Shown piece after piece: positions 1-5,051 of a stretch of DNA of 5,051 bases. The number at the start of each line of letters is the position of its first letter. Within the stretch, counting starts at the first letter, position 1. The notes beneath the pieces were generated by a model. It saw only the letters and a program-made list of their open reading frames with translations, did no database searches and was not told the DNA's origin. The position numbers and the translations under genes were made by a program. Source of the stretch: Sulfuricella sp. (GTDB lineage Bacteria > Pseudomonadota > Gammaproteobacteria > Burkholderiales > Sulfuricellaceae); contig JAIOJM010000070.1 of assembly GCA_019911785.1 (NCBI GenBank), forward strand, positions 1 to 5,051. Direction: 5' to 3'.

Positions 1-991
1 TCGCCGCGCCGGGAATGGTGATCAACCACGTTACCGAGATTTCTTCGGCTTTTGCCCAGCGCACCGCCTTGGGACGTTCCGAAGCGCCGATGCCCATGAT
101 CGAAGTGGCGACGACATGGGTGGTGGATACCGGCGCGCCGACCAGGGAAGCGGCGAAAATCACCCCTGCAGAAGTGAGCTGGGAATCCAGCGCATGCAAC
201 GGACGCACCTTGTAGATGGCGAAGCCCAGGGTGCGCACGATGCGCCAGCCGCCGGACAGGATCCCCAGCGTGATTGCCGTGGCGCAGGCCATCATCACCC
301 AGAACGGCACGACGAATTCGTGAATGAAGCCACCCAGCAGCAGCACCAGGGTGAGGATGCCCATGCTTTTCTGTGCATCGTTGGCGCCGTGGGAAAAGGC
401 CAGGCCGGCGGCGGTGAAGAACTGGGCGCGGCGCAGGTTCCGGTTGATTGTCGGCTTTGCGCTGCGCAGCAGGAGCAGCATCAGGCGATGCAGGAAGAAT
501 CCGGCCCAGAAGCCGACCAGCGGCGACAGCACCAGGGCCAGCAGCACCTTGGTGATCCCGGTGAAGTGGCCGTTCTGGAACAGTTCGCCGAATCCCCATG
601 CCACATGGTCGGCGCCGACGGCAACCACCACCGCGCCGGCCAGGCCGCCCACCAGTGCATGCGAGGAGGAGGAAGGGATGCCGCGCCACCAGGTCAGCAA
701 ATTCCAGACGATGGCGCCCACTAGCCCGCACAGGATGATGGTGAGCGATACCGCGGCTTCCAGGTCGTCCAGGGGGATGAACTTGCCGATGGTGTTGGCG
801 ACCGCCGTGCCGCCCAGCAGCGGGCCGAGAAATTCAAAAAAGCCGACAATCATTACCGCTTGCGCCGGTGTCATGGCACGCGAGGCGATTACCGTGGCGA
901 CGATATTGGCGGCGTCGTGAAAGCCGTTGGTGTAATCGAACAGCAGCACGATCAGCACCGCAACGACTGCCAGAATCAGGATGGCATCCAT
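1..991 (-). CDS. pit: PiT-family inorganic phosphate transporter (C-terminus cut by window edge)
   Basis: Integral inner-membrane, low-affinity phosphate (metal-phosphate) : cation symporter of the PiT family. I translated the frame by hand: 330 codons are visible from ATG 991 and it remains open at base 1. The two inverted family repeats are clear: FDYTNGFHDAANIVATVIAS at residues 18-37 and FSHGANDAQKSMGILTL at 199-215, each carrying the phosphate-site Asn/Asp pair. Also typical are GIPSSSSHALVGGLAG (104-119) and PVSTTHVVATSIMGIG (287-302). Hydrophobic segments fill the rest, with a charged loop near 176-190. Short PiT proteins are about 330-345 residues, so only the last helix should be missing. 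The start is the only candidate, as the frame is closed by a stop at 1055-1057 with no other ATG between. No Shine-Dalgarno sequence is visible. The 78 nt upstream show no convincing promoter or Pho box, and the DUF47/PhoU-like partner often found upstream of pit is absent here. Family call is very secure. Confidence 0.95.
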   Translation of the reverse strand, partial: MDAILILAVVAVLIVLLFDYTNGFHDAANIVATVIASRAMTPAQAVMIVGFFEFLGPLLGGTAVANTIGKFIPLDDLEAAVSLTIILCGLVGAIVWNLLTWWRGIPSSSSHALVGGLAGAVVVAVGADHVAWGFGELFQNGHFTGITKVLLALVLSPLVGFWAGFFLHRLMLLLLRSAKPTINRNLRRAQFFTAAGLAFSHGANDAQKSMGILTLVLLLGGFIHEFVVPFWVMMACATAITLGILSGGWRIVRTLGFAIYKVRPLHALDSQLTSAGVIFAASLVGAPVSTTHVVATSIMGIGASERPKAVRWAKAEEISVTWLITIPGAA

Positions 992-1069
992 GGTTGGCGG
1001 GAGAAAATGGGTGAACTTTAGGCTACCATCGTTCGGCGCGGACGTGTGTGTTTTTTAGGGCCATCAGGG

Positions 1070-2206
1070 CTAATCCAGCGTCTTGCGGTAGCGCTTCAAT
1101 CCGATCGCCACCACCGTCAGCAGGAACAGTCCGATGGCCCACAGGTGTGGCAGGGTTTCCATCAGGCCGTTGCCCTTCAGCAGGATGCCGCGCACCATGC
1201 GCAAAAAATGGGTCAGCGGCAGCAGGCTACCGACGTTCTGCGCCCATTCCGGCATGCCGCGGAACGGGAACATGAAGCCGGAGAGCAGCATCGACGGCAG
1301 GAAGAAAAAGAAGGTCATCTGCATCGCCTGCATCTGGTTCTTCGCTATGGTGGAGAACATCAGGCCGACCGAAAGGTTGGCGGCGATGAAGAGCAGTACC
1401 ACCGCATACAGCAGCACGACGCTGCCGAGTATCGGCACGCCGAAGATCAGTCGCGCCGTCAGCAGGATCAGCGTCACCTGGATGTAGCCGACCATGATGT
1501 AGGGCACGATTTTCCCGGCCATCACCTCGAACGGCCGCACCGGCGTGGCGAGCAGGTTTTCCATGGTGCCGCGCTCGCGCTCGCGGGTCATGGCGAGGCC
1601 GGTCTGCATGATCATGGTCATGGTCAGGATCACGCCCATCAACCCCGGCACGATGTTGTACTGGGTGATGCCTTCCGGGTTGTAGCGGCGGTGGATTTGC
1701 ACGTCGAAAGGCGCCGGCTTGCCTTGCAGCGGCTGCAATGCGCCTTGCAGGTCGCGATTGAGGGCGGTCTGGGCCAGCTGGCTCAGCGCGCCCACTGCGT
1801 TGCCGACGGCGGTGGGGTCGGTGGCGTCGGCCTCGACCAGGATCGCCGGGCGTTCGCCGCGCACCAGCTTGCGCGCGAAATTCTCCGGGATGCTCACCAC
1901 GAACTGGGCGTCGCCTTCGGCGATCAGCCGCTCGGCTTCGACCTCGTTGCGCGGCTGCGCGATCACCTTGAAATAGCCGCTGTTTTCCAGGGCGCGCACG
2001 AAGCTGCGCGAGAACTCGCTGTGGTCGGCCACCAGCACCGCCGTCGGCAATTGCTTGGGGTCGGCGTTGATGGCGAAGCCGAACAGGATCAACTGGATCA
2101 TCGGGATGCCGACCATCATGGCGAAGGTCAGGCGATCGCGCCGCATCTGGATGAATTCCTTGGTGGCCACGGCGAGGAAGCGGTGCCAGGCAAAGCGCTC
2201 AGACAT
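1070..2206 (-). CDS. ABC-2 type exporter permease (YbhS/YbhR/YhhJ-like)
   Basis: Membrane subunit of an ABC exporter, 378 residues, close to the usual 370-380 for the YbhR/YhhJ group. Architecture is that of ABC2_membrane_3: a short cytoplasmic N-terminus with KEFIQMRRDRLTFAMM (16-31), a first membrane helix at about 28-48, a large periplasmic domain (about 50-180, including the FVVSIPENFARKLVRGE stretch), then five hydrophobic segments near 183-205, 233-257, 262-286, 295-317 and 353-370. The conserved cytoplasmic coupling segment RERERGTMENLLATPVRP is at 208-225, and SGFMFPFRGMPEW at 309-321 is also family-typical. The ATG at 2206 overlaps the end of the ATPase gene by 8 nt (ATGTCTGA), so the two are probably translationally coupled; only a weak AAGG precedes it. 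Related E. coli systems have two permeases, here only one is present, so it would have to act as a homodimer or with a partner encoded elsewhere. Substrate unknown. Confidence 0.93.
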   Translation of the reverse strand: MSERFAWHRFLAVATKEFIQMRRDRLTFAMMVGIPMIQLILFGFAINADPKQLPTAVLVADHSEFSRSFVRALENSGYFKVIAQPRNEVEAERLIAEGDAQFVVSIPENFARKLVRGERPAILVEADATDPTAVGNAVGALSQLAQTALNRDLQGALQPLQGKPAPFDVQIHRRYNPEGITQYNIVPGLMGVILTMTMIMQTGLAMTRERERGTMENLLATPVRPFEVMAGKIVPYIMVGYIQVTLILLTARLIFGVPILGSVVLLYAVVLLFIAANLSVGLMFSTIAKNQMQAMQMTFFFFLPSMLLSGFMFPFRGMPEWAQNVGSLLPLTHFLRMVRGILLKGNGLMETLPHLWAIGLFLLTVVAIGLKRYRKTLD

Positions 2207-3122
2207 TGTTTTTGGCCTTTTCCATCATCTGGATGAAGACATCCTCCAGTCCCGGCGAAGTTTGCGTCCAGCGGCATCCGGACTGATCCTTGAAAGGACC
2301 GATGGACTGCTCCAGCAATGCCGCATCGGTGCCGCTGACATGGAGAACATTGCCGAACGGCACCACCTGGCTCACCCCGGGCAACCCACGCAGTTGCGCG
2401 CCCAGCGCATAAAGGTCGGCGCACTCCACCACCCAGGTGACGATACCGGAATTTTTCACCACTTCCGCCACCGTGCCCTGAGCCAGCAAAGAGCCATAGG
2501 CAATGTAGGCGAGGCGGTGGCAGCGTTCCGCCTCGTCCATGTAGTGGGTGCTCACCAGCACGGTGATGCCCTCGCCGGCGAGGCGGTGAATTTCGTCCCA
2601 GAAATCGCGCCGCGCCTTGGGATCCATCCCGGCGGTGGGCTCGTCGAGGAGCAGGAGCTGCGGCTCGTGCAGCATGCAGGCGGCCAGCGCCAGGCGCTGC
2701 TTCCAGCCGCCGGACAGGGTGCCAGCCAGCTGCTTCTGACGATCGGCCAGGCCAAGCCGTTCCAGTGCCCGCTCAACCGCCTCGTTCCGGTTGGCCATGC
2801 CGTAGATGCGGGCGGTGAAATCCAGGTTCTCGCGGATGGTGAGGTCTTCGTACAGGCTGAAACGCTGCGTCATGTAACCGACCTGGCGCTTGATCTGGCG
2901 TGTTTCGCGGATCACGTCGTAGCCCAGGCAGGTGCCGCGCCCGCCGTCGGGCGTAAGCAGGCCGCACAGCATGCGGATGGTGGTGGTCTTGCCGCTGCCG
3001 TTGGGGCCGAGGAAGCCGTAGATTTCGCCGCGCCGTACCTGCAGGGCGAGGTCGTTCACCGCCACCAGGTCGCCGAAGCGCTTGACCAGCCCGGCGACGT
3101 CGATGGCAAAATCGGAAGTCAT
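2199..3122 (-). CDS. ABC transporter ATP-binding protein (YbhF/CcmA-like, drug-exporter type)
   Basis: Cytoplasmic ATPase that powers the adjoining ABC-2 permease; 307 residues, the usual size for a single-domain exporter ATPase. All catalytic motifs are intact: Walker A GPNGSGKT (39-46), Q-loop Gln86 in YMTQRFSLY, signature LSGGWKQR (136-143), Walker B LLLLDEP with catalytic Glu161, D-loop GMD (165-167) and switch His193 in STHYMDEAE. Residues from about 220 form the accessory C-terminal domain, ending in the family-typical GLEDVFIQMMEKA (291-303). E. coli YbhF and RbbA have two ATPase domains in one chain, whereas this has one and should dimerise. The ATG at 3122 overlaps the stop of the upstream DUF559 frame as ATGA. 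The purine-rich leader GGGAGAAGGGGG just before it belongs to a palindromic repeat, so the ribosome site of this gene is supplied by the repeat. Family secure; substrate not deducible. Confidence 0.95.
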   Translation of the reverse strand: MTSDFAIDVAGLVKRFGDLVAVNDLALQVRRGEIYGFLGPNGSGKTTTIRMLCGLLTPDGGRGTCLGYDVIRETRQIKRQVGYMTQRFSLYEDLTIRENLDFTARIYGMANRNEAVERALERLGLADRQKQLAGTLSGGWKQRLALAACMLHEPQLLLLDEPTAGMDPKARRDFWDEIHRLAGEGITVLVSTHYMDEAERCHRLAYIAYGSLLAQGTVAEVVKNSGIVTWVVECADLYALGAQLRGLPGVSQVVPFGNVLHVSGTDAALLEQSIGPFKDQSGCRWTQTSPGLEDVFIQMMEKAKNNV

Positions 3123-3613
3123 GCGCCCCCTTCTCCCGCAGGCGGGAGAAGGGCTGGGGATGAGGGTGTTCGCTGTCCGAGAACCAGGTAAATTTTTTCA
3201 AGAACACTTTCTACTTGTTGCAACACCTCGTTGTTCCAGAAGCGCAGCACCAGGATGCCACAACTTTCCAGTTGGGCGGTTCGTTGCTGGTCGTAATGCC
3301 GCTGTTCGGCGTGTTGACCGCCATCCAGTTCGACCGCCAGCTTCGCCTCGTGACAATAAAAATCGAGAATATAAGGGTTAATCGGGTATTGGCGACGAAA
3401 TTTCGAGCCGAGTAGACGCCGGTTTCTCAATAATCCCCACAGCAAATTTTCTGCATCTGTTTGACGTACGCGAAGCTCGCGGGCAAAGGCGCGAAGGTCG
3501 GCGGGAAGTTTTTGAGCTGGATTGGGAACGTAATCGTGACCCTCACCCCAGCCCTCTCCCGCCTGCGGGAGAGGGAGTTCATCTATTTCCATGGGGTCTG
3601 CTGGGTTTCGCAT
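3119..3613 (-). CDS. DUF559 domain protein, putative Vsr-like endonuclease, within a repeat-bounded cassette
   Basis: A 164-residue frame read from ATG 3613. Residues about 30-148 match the DUF559 family (restriction-endonuclease-like fold, related to very-short-patch-repair nucleases): RQTDAENLLWGLLRNRRLLG (51-70), KFRRQYPINPYILDFYC (71-87), ELDGGQH (95-101) and FWNNEV (125-130). Asp84, Glu95 and Asp97 are the likely metal-binding acids by analogy; nuclease activity is inference. Most family members are about 110-130 residues. Here the extra N-terminal PLPQAGEGWGEG and C-terminal SSPALLPPAGEGG are translations of the flanking inverted repeats. The start is uncertain: ATG 3613 is 2 nt after the adaptor stop, ATG 3592 is possible, and a TTG at 3619 overlaps that stop; none has a good Shine-Dalgarno. 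The stop overlaps the ATPase ATG (ATGA). GC is about 51 % in 3181-3540 by hand count, well below its neighbours, consistent with acquisition. No link to efflux is apparent. Confidence 0.83.
   Translation of the reverse strand: MRNPADPMEIDELPLPQAGEGWGEGHDYVPNPAQKLPADLRAFARELRVRQTDAENLLWGLLRNRRLLGSKFRRQYPINPYILDFYCHEAKLAVELDGGQHAEQRHYDQQRTAQLESCGILVLRFWNNEVLQQVESVLEKIYLVLGQRTPSSPALLPPAGEGGA
3126..3137 (-). promoter_or_regulatory. Repeat-derived ribosome binding site of the ABC ATPase
   Basis: Read on the minus strand the leader is GGGAGAAGGGGG followed by CGC and the ATG at 3122. GGAG lies 10 nt and AAGG 6 nt before the start, so either could pair with the anti-Shine-Dalgarno. Most of the site (3128-3137) sits inside one arm of the left palindrome, so a folded hairpin would hide it. 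Ribosomes finishing the DUF559 frame, whose stop overlaps this start, would unfold the stem. The sequence overlap is seen directly; the regulatory effect is inferred. Confidence 0.5.
3128..3167 (+). repeat. Left inverted copy of palindromic repeat (ATPase-proximal)
   Basis: A perfect 12-bp hairpin, CCCTTCTCCCGC at 3128-3139 and its complement at 3142-3153, with two central bases (AG), followed inwards by CTGGGGATGAGGGT (3154-3167). The whole block is the reverse complement of the copy at 3539-3575 apart from one extra base pair in the stem and one extra base in the flank. It has no T-run after it on either strand, so it is not an ordinary intrinsic terminator. It lies 5 nt from the ATPase start codon and holds the ribosome site of that gene. 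It resembles REP/ERIC-like dispersed palindromes of proteobacteria; copy number in the genome cannot be judged from this window. Confidence 0.85.
3539..3575 (+). repeat. Right inverted copy of palindromic repeat (adaptor-proximal)
   Basis: Reads ACCCTCACCCCAG (3539-3551) followed by a perfect 11-bp hairpin, CCCTCTCCCGC at 3552-3562 and its complement at 3565-3575, with two central bases (CT). It is the inverted partner of 3128-3167: flank inwards, palindrome outwards. The DUF559 frame is open through it on the minus strand and would translate it as LPLPQAGEGWGEG. No poly-T tract follows the stem on either strand. It ends 40 nt before the adaptor stop codon. Confidence 0.85.
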
Positions 3614-3615
3614 TA

Positions 3616-4569
3616 TCAATTCAGCCTGACGTCCATCGGCTGGCCGGGGCGCAGTTTTGCGGCATCGGCCGGGGCCGGGCGGGCTTCGATCAGGTACACC
3701 AGCTTGCCGCGGTTTTCCCGGCTGTAGATCACCGGCGGGGTGTATTCGGCTTGGGGCGAGATGTAGCTGATCGCGGCGGAAATCGGCGCGGCGCAGCCGT
3801 CGCAGGACAGCGTGACGGCCTGCCCGGTTTTCAAGGAGCCGATCCGGGTTTCCGGCACGAAGAAGCGTACCTTGATGTTATGTGGCGGCAGCAGCGACAC
3901 CACCGGGCTGCCGGCGGGCACCCATTCGCCCTGGACGTAAAGCGTATCCTGCACCAGGCCGGCAACCGGCGCCGTCACGCTTTTCTGGGCGAGCGACCAG
4001 TCGGCACGGGCGAGGGTGGCGCGCGCGGCGGCCACTGCCGCCACGGCGGCGCGAATTTCATCGACCCGAGCCGCCAGCTTGGCGGTGGCGAGCTGGGCTT
4101 CCAGTTCTTTCAGACGTTCGCTGTTACGCTGTAGGGCGGTGCGGTCGGCATCCAGCTTTTGGCTGGAAATGAATCCCGCTTTCGCGAGTTTCTCGTCGCG
4201 CGCGAAATCGGCTTCGGACAGTTTCAGGGCGGCCCGCGCCTGCTCCCGTTGGGCGACGATGGCGTCCAGTTCGGCGGGGCGCTTGCCCTTCTTCAGGTTT
4301 TCCAGTTGCGCCTCGGCGCGCTTCAGTCCTTGTGCCGCCTCGTCACGCGCCGCTTTTTCGTTGTCCTGCTCCAGCGCGAACAGGGGCGCGCCGGCCCCGA
4401 CCTGCACGCCGCGCTGCACTGCCAGGGTGGTCAAGGACCCGGCGTAGGGAGCCGCCACGCGCACGAACTCGCCCTCGGCATAGCCCTGGTAAAGCGGCGG
4501 CGCTTCACGCGAACAACTTGCCAGCGCAGCCGTGGCGATCAGCAATCCCGGCAGTGTCCAACGCATCAT
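3616..4569 (-). CDS. HlyD-family periplasmic adaptor lipoprotein (YbhG/YhiI-like)
   Basis: Membrane-fusion (adaptor) protein linking an inner-membrane exporter to an outer-membrane channel; 317 residues, near the 330 of YbhG. The N-terminus is a lipoprotein signal: MMRW, a hydrophobic stretch (5-17) and lipobox LASC with Cys19. Then comes a first half-lipoyl segment (about 36-70), a long Ala/Lys/Glu/Arg-rich coiled-coil hairpin (about 70-192, turning near 128-140 at KAGFISSQKLD), the second half-lipoyl segment KSVTAPVAGLVQ (196-207) with GEWVPAGSPV (214-223), and a beta-barrel region containing the YbhG-like TPPVIYSRENRGKLVYLIEA (277-296). Ser follows the lipid Cys, unlike the Asp that keeps E. 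coli AcrA at the inner membrane. ATG 4569 is immediately followed by a second ATG at 4566; AAGGAG is 5 or 8 nt upstream, so the second may be the better start. The RND stop is 10 nt upstream. Most likely partner is the ABC ATPase/permease downstream. Confidence 0.93.
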   Translation of the reverse strand: MMRWTLPGLLIATAALASCSREAPPLYQGYAEGEFVRVAAPYAGSLTTLAVQRGVQVGAGAPLFALEQDNEKAARDEAAQGLKRAEAQLENLKKGKRPAELDAIVAQREQARAALKLSEADFARDEKLAKAGFISSQKLDADRTALQRNSERLKELEAQLATAKLAARVDEIRAAVAAVAAARATLARADWSLAQKSVTAPVAGLVQDTLYVQGEWVPAGSPVVSLLPPHNIKVRFFVPETRIGSLKTGQAVTLSCDGCAAPISAAISYISPQAEYTPPVIYSRENRGKLVYLIEARPAPADAAKLRPGQPMDVRLN

Positions 4570-4574
4570 TTGTG

Positions 4575-4580
4575 CTCCTT
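4575..4580 (-). promoter_or_regulatory. Strong ribosome binding site of the adaptor gene
   Basis: AAGGAG on the minus strand, 5 nt before ATG 4569 and 8 nt before ATG 4566. Its first base is the last base of the RND stop codon (TAA at 4582-4580). The spacing favours the second Met slightly. It is the best Shine-Dalgarno match in the window. Confidence 0.8.
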
Positions 4581-5051
4581 TATTCCCCCGCTGTGCGGGG
4601 ATGCCGGGCTTGCCAGCGCAGCAGGCCGTTCTCCACCAGCGAATACACCGCCGGCACCACCACCAGGGTGAGCAGGGTCGAGGTGATCATGCCGCCGATC
4701 ACCGCCACCGCTAGTGGGCCGTTGGTTTCCGCGCCGGCCCCCAGCCCCAGCGCTGCCGGCAGCAGGGCCAGGATCACCGTCATCGAGGTCATCAGCACCG
4801 GCCGCATCCGGATCGGGCAAGCCTCGGAGAGCGCCTCGTCGATGCCCTTGCCCGCCTCGCGCCGCTGGTTGGTGAGATCCACCAGCAGGATGGAGTTTTT
4901 CGCCACCAGGCCGATCAGCAGCACCAGGCCGATCATCGAGTAGATGTTGAGGGTGTGGTTGAACAGCCACAAGGCCATCACCCCGCCGATGATGGCGAGC
5001 GGCTGCGCCACCATGATGATGAAGGGCTGGATGAAGGAGTTGAACTGGCTC
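4580..5051 (-). CDS. RND efflux pump, HAE1/AcrB family, C-terminal fragment (start outside window)
   Basis: The last 156 residues of a proton-driven inner-membrane RND transporter, normally about 1,000-1,050 residues. The frame is open at the right window edge (SQFNSFIQPFIIM), so any internal Met is not a start. Visible are the end of the pump with its last transmembrane helices: TLNIYSMIGLVLLIGLVAKN followed by SILLVDLTNQRREAGK, then IRMRPVLMTSMTVILALLPAALGLG, then GPLAVAVIGGMITSTLLTLVVVPAVYSLVE in overlapping order. The Lys of GLVAKN (codon 4898-4900) matches the essential relay Lys940 of AcrB. The AcrB Asp407/408 pair lies outside the window. TAA at 4580-4582 is shared with the ribosome site of the adaptor gene, so the two are almost surely co-transcribed. 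Its own adaptor is usually encoded upstream, outside this window. Family secure; substrate and subfamily unknown. Confidence 0.95.
   Translation of the reverse strand, partial: SQFNSFIQPFIIMVAQPLAIIGGVMALWLFNHTLNIYSMIGLVLLIGLVAKNSILLVDLTNQRREAGKGIDEALSEACPIRMRPVLMTSMTVILALLPAALGLGAGAETNGPLAVAVIGGMITSTLLTLVVVPAVYSLVENGLLRWQARHPRTAGE

Larger units (their letters stand above)
3128..3575 (-). mobile_element. Putative small mobile cassette: DUF559 gene between inverted palindromic repeats
   Basis: A 448-bp unit made of two 37-40 bp inverted repeats at its ends with the conserved DUF559 core between them. Support: the repeats are in inverted orientation with palindromes outermost, the interior is AT-richer than the flanks, and the unit splits an otherwise canonical adaptor-ATPase gene pair. 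Against: no transposase, no target-site duplication that I could find next to the repeat edges, and the repeats may simply be independent dispersed palindromes. The nuclease could act in mobilisation or the unit could be moved in trans. Treat as a hypothesis. Confidence 0.4.

Noticed and set aside
116..920. Overlapping plus-strand open frames in the first kilobase
   Set aside because: They are antisense to the phosphate transporter, whose minus-strand translation carries both PiT signatures.
1052..1072. Possible terminator after the permease gene (T-run next to GGGCC/AGGGCT)
   Set aside because: The T-run is on the plus strand, the wrong side for the minus-strand permease, and the AGGGC units are direct, not inverted.
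1046..2236. Long plus-strand open frame (396 codons)
   Set aside because: It is antisense to the ABC-2 permease and ATPase end; its product is a His/Gln/Arg-rich string typical of an antisense shadow in GC-rich DNA, with no domain pattern.
3128..3153. Left palindrome as an intrinsic terminator
   Set aside because: The stem is strong but no T-run follows on either strand, and the ATPase start lies directly after it in the direction of transcription.
2055..3191. Long plus-strand open frame (378 codons)
   Set aside because: Antisense to the ATPase, which has every catalytic motif intact on the other strand; the plus-strand product has no recognisable motif.
3552..3575. Right palindrome as an intrinsic terminator of the adaptor gene
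   Set aside because: No T-run follows the stem; an open frame continues through it. A modest attenuating effect cannot be excluded.
3128..3575. CRISPR-like repeat array
   Set aside because: Only two copies, inverted to each other and about 370 nt apart with a coding gene between; no spacer pattern.
3110..3620. Target-site duplication flanking the DUF559 cassette
   Set aside because: I compared the bases outside 3128 and 3575 and found no convincing short direct repeat; if a duplication existed it has decayed or the element does not make one.

Overview
The window is about 5 kb of GC-rich DNA with dense coding. Every gene I can support lies on the minus strand, so the biological order runs from high to low coordinates. 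The protein families, the codon bias towards G/C and the palindromic repeats whose translation reads PLPQAGEGWGEG suggest a proteobacterium, most likely a betaproteobacterium. This is inference from pattern recognition only; the window has no rRNA or other phylogenetic marker.

Layout in transcription order. (1) 5051-4580: the last 156 residues of an HAE1/AcrB-type RND efflux pump, whose start lies outside the window. (2) 4569-3616: a HlyD/YbhG-type periplasmic adaptor with a lipoprotein signal, 10 nt after the RND stop and with a strong AAGGAG ribosome site. (3) 3613-3119: a small DUF559 (Vsr-like, PD-(D/E)XK-type) putative nuclease gene, bracketed by two inverted copies of a 37-40 bp palindromic repeat. 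(4) 3122-2199: an ABC ATPase of the YbhF/CcmA type. (5) 2206-1070: an ABC-2 permease of the YbhS/YbhR/YhhJ type, overlapping the ATPase by 8 nt. (6) 991-1: a PiT-family phosphate transporter cut off by the window edge just before its C-terminus, 78 nt downstream of the permease.

Genes 1 to 5 look like one operon for export: an RND pump followed by a complete adaptor-ATPase-permease set like the E. coli YbhGFSR or YhiI-RbbA-YhhJ systems, but with a single-domain ATPase and one visible permease. The substrate cannot be read from the sequence; drugs, dyes or other hydrophobic compounds are usual for the family. The phosphate transporter may be a separate unit.

The most unusual part is the DUF559 cassette between adaptor and ATPase. 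It is bounded by near-perfect inverted repeats that each hold a perfect hairpin, is clearly lower in GC (about 51 % by hand count over 3181-3540, against about 72 % in sampled neighbouring lines), and its reading frame runs through both repeats so that it stays stop/start-linked to the genes on both sides. It looks like a small mobile or formerly mobile nuclease cassette that entered the operon without breaking translational coupling. No RNA gene, CRISPR array, recognised insertion sequence, convincing promoter or intrinsic terminator was seen, and there is no gene-free stretch above 300 nt.
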